Below, piece by piece: positions 54,201-63,096 of a DNA stretch of 64,000 bases (within the stretch, counting starts at the first letter, position 1; every line of letters starts with the position of its first letter). The DNA lies in contig CAYSAQ010000001.1 in NCBI GenBank assembly GCA_964429235.1, forward strand, positions 271,283 through 335,282. The letters are read 5' to 3'. The stretch is from CAYSAQ01 sp964429235 (GTDB lineage: Bacteria; Margulisbacteria; Riflemargulisbacteria; GWF2-35-9; DYQY01). Made by a program: the position numbers and the translations under genes. The notes under the pieces are model-generated. The model was not told the origin of the DNA and searched no databases. It was given only the letters and a program-made list of their open reading frames with translations.

Positions 54201-55458
54201 CACGGTTTAGCATTACTGGATAACCATCAATGATATCTTCTAATACATCCCATACTTCAACATCTTTTCTTTCAATCTTTCTCTTTGCACTCTTTACATT
54301 TTGTACATGTCCCTGTTCAACTAACTGTCTAATTACAAAAGGTTTAAAAAGCTCAAGAGCCATTTTCTTTGGAAGACCACACTGATGAATTTTCAAGTGA
54401 GGACCAACAACAATTACAGAACGACCAGAATAATCTACACGTTTACCAAGTAAGTTCTGGCGAAAACGTCCGTTCTTACCTTGGATAATATCACTAAGTG
54501 ATTTAAGAGGTCTGCCATTACTTCCAGTAACAACTCTTCCTCTTCTACCATTATTAATAAGAACATCCACAGCTTCCTGTAACATTCTCATCTCATTCTT
54601 AACAATCATGTTTGGTGCACCAATATCTAATAATCTCTTAAGTCTGTTATTTCTATTAATAACTCTTCTATATAAATCATTTAAATCTGAAGTTGCAAAT
54701 CTTCCACCTTCTAACTGAACCATTGGTCTTAAATCAGGTGGCATTATTGGCACAGCGTCCATAACCATCCACTCTGGTCTATTTCCTGAAGTTAGGAAAG
54801 AATCAACTACTCTATATCTCTTTGTAAGCTTCAAACGCTTTTGATTTGTAGAATCTTTGATGTCTTCTTTTAGTTCAGCTAATAGCTTTCTTAGGTCAAG
54901 CTTCTTTAATAGATTCTTGATTGCCTTTGCTCCGATATCAGCTTTAAACTTATCTCCATACTTTTCTTTTAACTCATAGTATTGTTGCTCAGAAATTCTT
55001 TGTTTTACTTCTAATATAGCTTCTAACTCTGGATTAACATCAATAATGATGTAGCTATCATAGTAAACAACTTCTTCTAAAGCTTTAACAGTCATATCTA
55101 AAAGAACACCCATAAATGAAGGCACGCCTTTTAAATACCAAATGTGAGTAACAGGTGCAGCTAATTCAATATGCCCCATTCTTTCTCTTCTTACTTTAGA
55201 GTGAGTTACTTCAACTCCACATCTTTCACAAACAATTCCTCTATATCTAACTCTTCTGTACTTACCACAAGAACATTCCCAATCCTTTACCGGTCCAAAA
55301 ATTCTTTCACAGAATAAACCGTTTCGTTCTGGGCGGAAAGTTCTATAGTTGATAGTTTCAGGCTTAGTGACCTCACCATGAGACCATAGTCTGATTCTTT
55401 CAGCAGAGGCAAGCGTAATCTTTAGTTTTTTAAATTCATCATAGCTCTTAATTAACAT
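51295..55458 (-). CDS. rpoC: DNA-directed RNA polymerase subunit beta-prime
   Basis: The 1387-residue catalytic subunit has an N-terminal zinc finger with [20 protein letters not shown], the rudder and lid region [20 protein letters not shown], and the catalytic Mg loop [20 protein letters not shown]. The second zinc site is [20 protein letters not shown], with the bridge/trigger region [20 protein letters not shown] and [9 protein letters not shown]. C-terminal ends [13 protein letters not shown]. The ~150-residue stretch of beta-rich inserts between trigger-loop halves fits a family variation. It starts 21 bases after rpoB. Confidence 0.98.
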   Translation of the reverse strand: [1387 protein letters not shown]

Positions 55459-55479
55459 ATCAGCTTCACGTCTCCTTTA

Positions 55480-58400
55480 TTATAGTCTGTCGATCTCTTC
55501 GTTATCTTCGTTCAACAATTTAAGATCAAGGGCAATACTTCTAAGTTCTCTTACAAGTACTTTAAAGGACTCTGGAACACCCAATCTCTGGATAGTTCTA
55601 CCTTTAATAATAGACTCGTATGCTTTTGCCCTACCTGTAACATCATCTGACTTAATAGTTAGCATCTCTTGTAATACGTGAGCTGCACCATAAGCTTCTA
55701 ATGCCCAAACTTCCATTTCTCCAAATCTCTGACCACCAAATTGTGCTTTACCACCTAATGGCTGTTGTGTAACTAATGAGTATGGACCTGTAGATCTTGC
55801 GTGAATCTTATCATCAACTTGGTGAATCAACTTCAACATGTACATATATCCGCAGAATACTGGTCTTTCAAAAAATGTACCACTTCTACCATCTTTTAGA
55901 TTTACCTTACCTGTATTGTCTAACCACTCGAAACCTTCTACTTTTGCTGCTTTTTGGATTTCTACTTCGATAGAGTTTAATGAATTTTCTTCACCAAGAA
56001 CCTCATCGAATGGGTTAACCTCATAATAAGTCTTTAATGGATGAGCTGCAGTACCTAATAAAGTCTCATATATCTGTCCAACGTTCATACGAGAAGGAAC
56101 ACCCAATGGGTTTAATACCATATCAACAGGAGTTCCGTCTGGAAGCATTGGCATATCTTCTAATGGTAAGATTTTTGAAATAACACCTTTGTTACCGTGT
56201 CGTCCTGCAACCTTATCACCAATCTGAATTTTTCTTAAGTGACCAACATAGATTCTTACAATCTTAAGTACTCCTGGAGGCAAGTTATCTTTGTTGTCTT
56301 TAGAAAAGATTTTAATTTTGATAATCTTTCCATATTCACCTGGAGATACTCTTAATGAAGTATCTTTCATATCTCTTGCTTTCTCACCAAAGATAGCTCT
56401 AAGTAGCTTTTCTTCAGCAGGTGGCTCTGATTCTCCCTTTGGAGTAACTTTACCAACAAGGATATCGCCTGGCTTGATTTCTGAACCGACTCGAATAATA
56501 CCTTCGTCATCAAGCTGACTTAATAATTCCTCAGAAACATTTGCTACTTCTCTAGTAAGCTCTTCGTTTCCAAGCTTAGTTGTTCTTACTTCTACTTCAA
56601 ACTTAGAAATATGAACTGTAGTAAATATATCTTCTTTAACTAGTCTTTCACTTATAAGAACTGAATCCTCAAAGTTTAAACCTTCCCATGGCATGAAAGC
56701 TATAAGTAAGTTTCTACCTAATGCTAACTCTCCATCTTTTGCAGATGCGCCATCAGCAAGTACGTCTCCGTCCTTAACTTTCTGTCCAATTGAAATAATA
56801 GGTCTTTGGTTAACCCAAGTACCTTGGTTACTTTTTTGGAATTTCAATAATTTGTAAGTTTTTAACTTATTTCCTTTTTCCTTAACAATAACTTTTTTTG
56901 AATCAACATATGTTACTGTTCCGTCAGCTTCTGCTAAGCATAGAGAACCAGCATATCTTGCGATATCGCTCTCTAAACCAGTACCAACATAAGCTCTTTC
57001 TGGCTTAATTAATGGAGTTGCCTGACGTTGCATGTTTGAACCCATCAAGGCTCTGTTCGCATCGTTATGCTCTAAGAAAGGAATCAAACCAGTTGAAATA
57101 CCAAACATCTGTCTTGGTGAGACACCAATATAATCAACATCTTCTCTTTTTGCATAAACAAATTCTTTTCTAAATCTTACAGGAACTTTATCTTCTACTA
57201 TAATGTTGTCTTCAACCATTATGTCAAAAGGAGCAATCTTGTAGTAATCTTCAAGGTCAGCTGTTAAATAAACTACCTTAGTTGAAACTTTACCTTTTGT
57301 TACCTTAAGGTAAGGAGTTTCAATAAATCCGAATCTATTAGTCCTAGCAAATAATGCTAAAGGACCAATCAAACCTGCGTTCTGTCCCTCAGGAGTTTCT
57401 ACAACACAAATTCTACCGTAGTGAGATGGGTGAATATCACGAACCTCAAAACCAGCTCTTTCTTTTGTTAAACCACCAGGGCCTAAGGCTGAAAGTCTTC
57501 TTCTGTGTGTAAGTTCTGCAAGTGGATTAGTTTGATCCATAAACTGTGAAAGCTGTGATGTTCCAAAGAACTCTCTCATTACAGCCATAAGTGGTCTGAT
57601 ATTGATTAGTTTTTGTGGAACTATCTGATCTGGCTCATTAACAGTCATCTGCTCATTTACTAGTCTTTCTAATCTTGCTAAACCAACTCTAAGTTGTTTT
57701 TGCATTAGTTCACCAGCACAACGAACTCTTCTATTACCTAAGTGATCGATATCATCGGTTAGACCTTCGCCTGCAACCAAATTACAAATCTCATTTACTA
57801 CAGCATAAATATCTTCTTCTGTAAGTAAAACTTCATTCTCATCTACTTTAAGGCTAAGTCTGTTATTCATCTTATAACGACCAACTTTTCCTAAGTCATA
57901 AGTCTTATTAGTAAAAAACAATCCTTTAACCAAGTTATTAGCCGCATCTTTGTTAAATGGGTCACCTGGTTTAAGTCTATAATATACTTCTCTGATAGCA
58001 TCTTCTGGATTACTGATACCACCACTTTTTTCGATTGTTTTTTTCAGTAAGTCTTTATTTTTAATTTTCTTTAACATTGTCTTTTCATCTATTCCTAATG
58101 CTCCAAGGAATACATTAAGAGGCAATTTTCTAACTTTGTTAATATGAACAAATAAATGACCTAATTTATCAGTTTCTACTTCTAACCATGCACCTCTATT
58201 AGGTATAACAGTGGCATGAAATGTGATAAATCCTTGTTTATCTTTCTTTTCTTTGAAATATACACCTGGAGAACGAACAAACTGACTAACGATAACTCGT
58301 TCAGCTCCGTTAATTAAGAATGTGCCTTTTTTAGTCATTACAGGAATATTTCCCATATATACTTCTTGTTCTTTAACTTCTCCGGTCTCTTTATCTAATA

Positions 58401-58686
58401 ACCTTACTTTACATCTTAACGGTGCAGAGTAAGTAAGTTCTCTTTCTTTACACTCTTCCAGATCGAAATCTGGCTTATCTACTTTATAATCATCTAAAAA
58501 TTCTAACTCTAATCTGTTACCAAATCCTTTTATTGGAGAGATAGCACTTAGTTCTTCTTTGATTCCTCTGTTAACAAAGTCCGCAAATGAATCTGTTTGC
58601 AAGCTTACAAGATCAGGGATCTCGATTTTATCAATAACTTTTGACTGGTATAAATTTTCTCTTGGAGCAATTGTTTTGGTAGCCAC
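55480..58686 (-). CDS. rpoB: DNA-directed RNA polymerase subunit beta
   Basis: The 1068-residue subunit contains the rifampicin region GTSQLSQFMDQTNPLAELTH, RRRLSALGPGGLTKERAGFE and VRDIHPSHYGRICVVETPEG with wild-type residues by eye. MPWEGLNFEDSVLISERLVK, KVAGRHGNKGVISKILPLED and the C-terminal PLGGKAQFGGQRFGEMEVWA are intact. It lacks the long lineage-specific insertions of the proteobacterial enzyme (~1340 residues). Confidence 0.98.
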   Translation of the reverse strand: MATKTIAPRENLYQSKVIDKIEIPDLVSLQTDSFADFVNRGIKEELSAISPIKGFGNRLELEFLDDYKVDKPDFDLEECKERELTYSAPLRCKVRLLDKETGEVKEQEVYMGNIPVMTKKGTFLINGAERVIVSQFVRSPGVYFKEKKDKQGFITFHATVIPNRGAWLEVETDKLGHLFVHINKVRKLPLNVFLGALGIDEKTMLKKIKNKDLLKKTIEKSGGISNPEDAIREVYYRLKPGDPFNKDAANNLVKGLFFTNKTYDLGKVGRYKMNNRLSLKVDENEVLLTEEDIYAVVNEICNLVAGEGLTDDIDHLGNRRVRCAGELMQKQLRVGLARLERLVNEQMTVNEPDQIVPQKLINIRPLMAVMREFFGTSQLSQFMDQTNPLAELTHRRRLSALGPGGLTKERAGFEVRDIHPSHYGRICVVETPEGQNAGLIGPLALFARTNRFGFIETPYLKVTKGKVSTKVVYLTADLEDYYKIAPFDIMVEDNIIVEDKVPVRFRKEFVYAKREDVDYIGVSPRQMFGISTGLIPFLEHNDANRALMGSNMQRQATPLIKPERAYVGTGLESDIARYAGSLCLAEADGTVTYVDSKKVIVKEKGNKLKTYKLLKFQKSNQGTWVNQRPIISIGQKVKDGDVLADGASAKDGELALGRNLLIAFMPWEGLNFEDSVLISERLVKEDIFTTVHISKFEVEVRTTKLGNEELTREVANVSEELLSQLDDEGIIRVGSEIKPGDILVGKVTPKGESEPPAEEKLLRAIFGEKARDMKDTSLRVSPGEYGKIIKIKIFSKDNKDNLPPGVLKIVRIYVGHLRKIQIGDKVAGRHGNKGVISKILPLEDMPMLPDGTPVDMVLNPLGVPSRMNVGQIYETLLGTAAHPLKTYYEVNPFDEVLGEENSLNSIEVEIQKAAKVEGFEWLDNTGKVNLKDGRSGTFFERPVFCGYMYMLKLIHQVDDKIHARSTGPYSLVTQQPLGGKAQFGGQRFGEMEVWALEAYGAAHVLQEMLTIKSDDVTGRAKAYESIIKGRTIQRLGVPESFKVLVRELRSIALDLKLLNEDNEEIDRL

Positions 58687-58762
58687 TAATAAATCACCTC
58701 TTATATTAAATTTATTGAGGAGATAATACTATTACCTCCCCAATATATTCGTTTCAAAACTT

Positions 58763-59161
58763 CTATTTAATTTCTGCTGTTCCGCCTTGAGCTTCAATCT
58801 TAGCTTTTAGTTCTTCAGCTTCTGCTTGTTCAATACCTTCTTTGATTGGCTTTGGACAGTTGTCTACAACTTCCTTAGCTTCTTTAAGTCCAAGACCTGT
58901 AATTTCTCTAACCACTTTTAATACAGCGATCTTTTTGTCACCTGGTGAAGTAAGTACTAATGATACTTCATTGTTTTCTTCTTCTGCAGCAGCTTCGCCA
59001 CCTGCAGCTGGAGCAGCAGCAACAGCAACTGGAGCTGCGGCTGAAACACCAAATTTTTCTTCTAATGCTTTCACTAATTCTGAAAGCTCAAGAACTGACA
59101 TCTTTTCAACTGTTTCTAGCACAGTTTGCGCTTCTTTACTTAACTTTATTTCTTCTGACAT
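58763..59161 (-). CDS. rplL: 50S ribosomal protein L7/L12
   Basis: This stalk protein recruits translation GTPases. The 132-residue product has an N-terminal dimer helix (VLETVEKMSVLELSELVKAL), an Ala-rich hinge (AAAPVAVAAAPAAGGEAAAE) and the C-terminal factor-binding domain (KKIAVLKVVREITGLGLKEA, KEVVDNCPKPIKEGIEQAEA). It lies 28 bases after rplJ. Confidence 0.97.
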   Translation of the reverse strand: MSEEIKLSKEAQTVLETVEKMSVLELSELVKALEEKFGVSAAAPVAVAAAPAAGGEAAAEEENNEVSLVLTSPGDKKIAVLKVVREITGLGLKEAKEVVDNCPKPIKEGIEQAEAEELKAKIEAQGGTAEIK

Positions 59162-59189
59162 ATCTATTCTCTCCTTTTTTTTATATTAT

Positions 59190-59717
59190 TTAAGCTGACT
59201 TCTGATCTTTTATCGCACCAAGTACACAAACGATATTTCGCATGTTTCCTTGAAGTGCTCCAACAAATCCAGTAATTGGACTGTTTAAAAGCATTAGAAG
59301 CTTAGCAATAAGAACTTCTCTTGATGGTAATGCTGATAATGATTTAATCTCTTTATCATCAATAACCTTTGTTTCTAGGATTCCACCTTTGATTTTAACG
59401 TTTTCATGATCTTTAACGAAATCAATAAGTGCTTTGGCAGGTGCTACTGGATCGTCTTTTGAAAAAACTACAGCAGTAGGCCCAGTAAATGTATCCTTTA
59501 CTTGATCGTAAATCTCAGGTGCAAGCTCTTTTAATGCAATAAGAACTAAAGTATTCTTTAGAACTTTCATTTCAGCGTTACCCGCTTTAAGCTTACTACG
59601 TAAGTCAGACACTTCCTCAACGGTAAGTCCCTGATAATCGATCATGTATAAATAATTATTCTCTGAAATTGTATCTTTAATGCTCAGTAATGAATCTTTA
59701 TTCTTCTGGTTTACCAC
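59190..59717 (-). CDS. rplJ: 50S ribosomal protein L10
   Basis: The 175-residue base of the ribosomal stalk binds L7/L12 dimers through its C-terminal helix. YLYMIDYQGLTVEEVSDLRS, AGNAEMKVLKNTLVLIALKE and FTGPTAVVFSKDDPVAPAKA are typical. Translation starts at GTG 59717 with AGGAGG nine bases upstream. The L10 leader lies directly in front. Confidence 0.96.
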   Translation of the reverse strand: MVNQKNKDSLLSIKDTISENNYLYMIDYQGLTVEEVSDLRSKLKAGNAEMKVLKNTLVLIALKELAPEIYDQVKDTFTGPTAVVFSKDDPVAPAKALIDFVKDHENVKIKGGILETKVIDDKEIKSLSALPSREVLIAKLLMLLNSPITGFVGALQGNMRNIVCVLGAIKDQKSA

Positions 59718-59759
59718 TTTTCATTTCCTCCTCTTCTCCCGAACCTCAGAACAAAGAAT

Positions 59760-59846
59760 ATCTTTATCTTTTTACAAATAAAGTCCTTTTATCCTCGGCA
59801 GGGTTATTTTTAAGCCATTAGCCCCTACTGTCTTAGGTATAAAACT
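59760..59846 (-). promoter_or_regulatory. L10 leader (autoregulatory RNA for rplJ-rplL)
   Basis: The 129-base gap between rplA and rplJ contains, on the minus strand, CCTAAGACAGTAGGGG followed by TTAAAAATAACCCTGCCGAG. This matches the ribosomal L10 leader consensus (AAGACAG-AGG ... CTTAA ... CCTGCCGAGG), a kink-turn structure bound by the L10(L12)4 complex to repress translation. AAAAGGACTTTATTTG and AAAGATAAAG after it may form an alternative structure. Confidence 0.85.
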
Positions 59847-60545
59847 TTATACTTTTTCTACAATAGTTGAAGAATCTATATCTATACCTGGACTCATAGT
59901 CGCAGCTAGATACGTACCCTTCACATAAACTCCTTTAGCAGAAGCTGGTTTCACTTTAAGAAGAACTTCATATATCGCCTGAATATTCTCCATAAGTTTT
60001 TTATCATCAAATGATTTCTTTCCAACAGGCATGTGTACGATACCAAACTTATCAGCACGATACTCAACTTTACCTTTTCTAAAATCATTGATTGCTTTTT
60101 TAATGTCAAAAGTAATAGTTCCAGTTTTTGGAGAAGGCATTAAACCTCTCTTACCAAGAACCTTACCTAGCATACCTACAGATTTCATCATGTCTGGTGT
60201 TGTTAATAAAATATCGAAATCAACCCATCCACCTTTAATCTTTTCAACTAACTCTTCACTACCAACTACGTCTGCGCCGGCTTCTTCTGCTTCAGTCAAT
60301 TTCTCTCCCTTAGCAATTACGATCATTTTGATTTTTTTACCAACACCATGAGGAAGAATTAATGTTCCTCTAACTTGTTGCTCACTTTGTCTTACGTCTA
60401 CACCTAGTTTTGCTGTAAATTCTACAGTCTCATCAAACTTAGCTGACTCCATTTTTTTCAGAACTCCAATTCCTTCTTCTAAAGAATAAAGAGGGTTCTC
60501 TATTAATTCTGCGTTTTTGTTATAACCTTTTGAGTACTTTTTCAT
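59847..60545 (-). CDS. rplA: 50S ribosomal protein L1
   Basis: The 232-residue protein is the mobile stalk at the E site. It has KFDETVEFTAKLGVDVRQSE, RGTLILPHGVGKKIKMIVIA, LGKRGLMPSPKTGTITFDIK and PASAKGVYVKGTYLAATMSP. In many bacteria L1 represses its own rplKA mRNA. It is 13 bases after rplK. Confidence 0.97.
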   Translation of the reverse strand: MKKYSKGYNKNAELIENPLYSLEEGIGVLKKMESAKFDETVEFTAKLGVDVRQSEQQVRGTLILPHGVGKKIKMIVIAKGEKLTEAEEAGADVVGSEELVEKIKGGWVDFDILLTTPDMMKSVGMLGKVLGKRGLMPSPKTGTITFDIKKAINDFRKGKVEYRADKFGIVHMPVGKKSFDDKKLMENIQAIYEVLLKVKPASAKGVYVKGTYLAATMSPGIDIDSSTIVEKV

Positions 60546-60558
60546 TCTATTCCTCCAC

Positions 60559-60984
60559 CTAATCCGAAACTACTATGCCCATGCTACGTGCTGAACCAGA
60601 AATAATATTCATAGCCGCATCTATATCATTTGCATTTAAGTCTTTCATTTTAATCTCTGCGATTTCTTTTATCTGATCTTTAGTAACTGTTCCAACTTTA
60701 TTCTTATTTGGCTCGCCTGATCCCTTTTGAATTTTAGCGTGCTTTTTAAGTAAATCTGAAACTGGAGGTGTTTTTAATATGAAGTCAAAACTTCTATCCT
60801 CAAATACTGTGATAACAACTGGAACAATCTGTCCGTTCATTTCTTTTGTTTTATCATTGTATGCTTTACAAAAATCCATGATGTTAACACCATGTTGTCC
60901 AAGAGCTGGACCAATCGGTGGTGCAGGGTTTGCTTTTCCCGCTGCAATCTGTAATTTAATATATCCTTTTATCTTCTTAGCCAC
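60559..60984 (-). CDS. rplK: 50S ribosomal protein L11
   Basis: The 141-residue protein of the GTPase centre has KLQIAAGKANPAPPIGPALG, QHGVNIMDFCKAYNDKTKEM, and the RNA-binding C-domain with IKEIAEIKMKDLNANDIDAA then SARSMGIVVSD. Its Pro-rich N-terminal loop is the thiopeptide contact. Confidence 0.97.
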   Translation of the reverse strand: MAKKIKGYIKLQIAAGKANPAPPIGPALGQHGVNIMDFCKAYNDKTKEMNGQIVPVVITVFEDRSFDFILKTPPVSDLLKKHAKIQKGSGEPNKNKVGTVTKDQIKEIAEIKMKDLNANDIDAAMNIISGSARSMGIVVSD

Positions 60985-61001
60985 TACGTAATCCTCCTAA
61001 A

Positions 61002-61799
61002 TTATTCTGCTGCTTTTTCTACTTGATCAAAACTGATTTCAACAGGAGTTTCCCGACCAAAAATTAGAAGCGTAGATTTGATCTTTCCTTTTTCTGCATT
61101 AATCTCTTTTACTGGACCAGTGTATCCTCTAAAAGGACCTGCAATGATCTTAACGATGTCTCCAATTTCAAAATCAACTTGAAATTTTTGAACCTTAACT
61201 CCAACCTGTCTAAGTACCTTGAGCATCTCAGAATCTCTAACAGGAACTGGAGTATTAGCATTACCCATGAATTTTGATAATCCTGGTACAATTTTCATGA
61301 TATACCATAATTCATCATCAAATATCATTTTAACAAAAATATACCCAGGGTACATTTTTCTAACTTTTTCTACTTTTTTGTTGTTCTTAACTTCAACAAC
61401 TTCTTCTTCAGGAATTAATATTTCGAATATTTTATCTTCTAATTTAAGCATTTCGATTCTATGCTCTAAGCTATTTTTTACTTTATGTTCGGTATTGGAA
61501 TGTGTTTGGATAATATACCAATCTCCGGTATTTTTCTCTTCAACTTCTTCCACTACTTCTTCAATAGCTTCTCCGTCTGTAGCTCCAGTAACTTCTCCTG
61601 TATTCCCTGTTGCTTTTTCTTCAACAACTTCTTCTACTGATTCCTCAGTAGCTTCATCTGTTGTTTCAGTAACTTCTTCAGTTACTACTTCTTCAGTCTC
61701 TGTTACGGCAACTTCTGCCTCAGTTGTTTCTACAACAACCTCTTCTACAGTTTCTTCTGATACTTCTTCTACGATTTCTTTTATTTCTTCTTGTGACAT
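61002..61799 (-). CDS. nusG: Transcription termination/antitermination protein NusG with acidic N-terminal extension
   Basis: NusG links RNA polymerase to the ribosome or Rho. The canonical part starts at about residue 91: GDWYIIQTHSNTEHKVKNSL, MYPGYIFVKMIFDDELWYIM (NGN domain) and KOW motif FEIGDIVKIIAGPFRGYTGP. The first ~90 residues are almost only Glu, Val, Thr and Ala (EEVSEETVEEVVVETTEAEV), an unstructured acidic tail not found in the usual ~175-190-residue NusG. ATG 61799 follows an AAGGAAG site, so the extension is likely translated. It is 14 bases after secE. Confidence 0.93.
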   Translation of the reverse strand: MSQEEIKEIVEEVSEETVEEVVVETTEAEVAVTETEEVVTEEVTETTDEATEESVEEVVEEKATGNTGEVTGATDGEAIEEVVEEVEEKNTGDWYIIQTHSNTEHKVKNSLEHRIEMLKLEDKIFEILIPEEEVVEVKNNKKVEKVRKMYPGYIFVKMIFDDELWYIMKIVPGLSKFMGNANTPVPVRDSEMLKVLRQVGVKVQKFQVDFEIGDIVKIIAGPFRGYTGPVKEINAEKGKIKSTLLIFGRETPVEISFDQVEKAAE

Positions 61800-61813
61800 A
61801 TGCTTATCTTCCT

Positions 61814-61999
61814 TTAAATTAATCTGCCTAATGATCTAAACAAAAACGATATTACAGAGTCAGCTATGAAAACATAACCTAATACAATCAGGCAAATAAT
61901 GAACACAACTACAACTAAAGTTAATACCTTGTTACGTTTAGGCCATGTTACCTTAGTTAATTCCTGTCTTGTATCTTGTAAATATTCTATTAATTTCAT
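61814..61999 (-). CDS. secE: Protein translocase subunit SecE
   Basis: This essential small Sec subunit has 61 residues with one membrane span (VLTLVVVVFIICLIVLGYVF). The preceding amphipathic helix YLQDTRQELTKVTWPKRNKV has the family's WPxR motif. The secE-nusG-rplK order is standard. Confidence 0.93.
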   Translation of the reverse strand: MKLIEYLQDTRQELTKVTWPKRNKVLTLVVVVFIICLIVLGYVFIADSVISFLFRSLGRLI

Positions 62000-62011
62000 T
62001 ATATCTTTATG

Positions 62012-62086
<75 letters not shown>

Positions 62087-62088
<2 letters not shown>

Positions 62089-62236
62089 ACTTTATCTCCT
62101 TATGCTCTGTGTGTTTTTTACACCACTTGCAATACTTTTGTAATACCAACTTATCCGTTGTATTTCTCTTATTCTTATTCGTTGCGTAATTTCTTCTTTT
62201 GCAAACCGTACATTCTAATGTTACAAGTACTCTCAA
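62087..62236 (-). CDS. rpmG: 50S ribosomal protein L33
   Basis: This short gene was read from the sequence. The 49-residue protein begins (M)RVLVTLECTVCKRRNYATN and ends VLQKYCKWCKKHTEHKEIK. Two CxxC pairs (CTVC and CKWC) make it the zinc-binding form. It begins with TTG at 62236, preceded by GGAG six bases earlier; no ATG is available in frame. Its TAG stop shares two bases with the 5' end of tRNA-Trp, so processing of that tRNA would cut the message at the stop codon. Confidence 0.93.
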
Positions 62237-62442
62237 GGTCTTCTCCTTTATCTATATGCGTCTAAAATCTATCTAAATTCAACAGTTGGTCAATTTATCA
62301 TAATTGGAAGGCAGTGTCAAATAATATTTAGTATCTTGAAAGTAAAATAATCTCCCTGATGCTTTCGCATCTTTTCCCCCTTTGACAAAAGGGGCCAAAA
62401 CCCTTCTCTATCTTTGCCTTTAAGTGGGAATGCGAAGTATTG
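62237..62442. other. Intergenic region before rpmG
   Basis: Apart from the candidate promoter, it holds a 7-bp hairpin, CCCCTTT (62377-62383) with AAAGGGG (62388-62394), lying downstream of the minus-strand membrane-protein gene. There is no T-run after it, so termination is doubtful. No gene is seen. Confidence 0.5.
62292..62320 (-). promoter_or_regulatory. Candidate promoter of the rpmG-secE-nusG-rplK operon
   Basis: On the minus strand a perfect TTGACA (62320-62315) is followed after 17 bases by TAAATT (62297-62292), about 55 bases before the rpmG start. The -10 box is imperfect. Position at the head of the 30-kb ribosomal run supports it. Confidence 0.6.
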
Positions 62443-63096
62443 TTATTCCAACAATTCGTAAAGGTAAGCTTGCGCTAAAAAAGTAATTGGAAGAGTAATA
62501 ATTAATCCAATATAAAAAACTAGTGAACCTGCTAAATTTATTCCTATATAAAAAGCATAAAATAGAACTAAGAATAAGATATTGCGCTTAACTAAATAGA
62601 AATTATATTGAATAGCTTTTATTGGTTTTAGCTGGTGTTTTACTATCGTAAAATTTATAAAAGAAAAGAATAACAAATAAACAACAAATAGTAATAATAA
62701 TCCCATTAATGCAAAAAGGTTTGAAAAAACTGTTCTTGCCCCAAAGAATACAAAGAAATAATGGATAAACATAAATGAGAAAAACATAATCAAGTAACTT
62801 AAGAAAATATTACCTACCTGGTTCCATTGTCTATACATGTCTTTGATACTAAATTCTTCTTTGTTTACTAACTTAAGAGCGATGCTAGAAAGACCCAAAA
62901 AGAACAAAGATAAAAAGAAGACATTCAACACAAATGTAACGATTCCCATAAAGAAGCTACCTATAGCTAAAGAGCTAAGATATGTTAATGCTGCAAGGAA
63001 TAGATAAACGCCGCCTAATAACCCTACCATAAAGAATAGGTTTTGCTTTGTTAATTGCCATCCATAAAAATATACTTCTTTGATTTTTCCAAACAT
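62443..63096 (-). CDS. Multi-pass membrane protein of unknown function
   Basis: The 217-residue protein is almost entirely hydrophobic, with about five to six predicted spans (for example FFMVGLLGGVYLFLAALTYL, FFMGIVTFVLNVFFLSLFFL, FALMGLLLLFVVYLLFFSFI, ILFLVLFYAFYIGINLAGSL). The layout resembles small uncharacterised bacterial membrane families that shape glycerolipid or export functions, but no motif allows a name. It ends before the rpmG promoter and is preceded by the palindrome cluster at 63148-63242. Confidence 0.75.
   Translation of the reverse strand: MFGKIKEVYFYGWQLTKQNLFFMVGLLGGVYLFLAALTYLSSLAIGSFFMGIVTFVLNVFFLSLFFLGLSSIALKLVNKEEFSIKDMYRQWNQVGNIFLSYLIMFFSFMFIHYFFVFFGARTVFSNLFALMGLLLLFVVYLLFFSFINFTIVKHQLKPIKAIQYNFYLVKRNILFLVLFYAFYIGINLAGSLVFYIGLIITLPITFLAQAYLYELLE

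Noticed and set aside
61219..61839. Open frame of 206 Ser/Thr-rich residues on the plus strand
   Set aside because: It is the mirror of the repetitive Glu/Val/Thr codons in the NusG extension and overlaps nusG completely.
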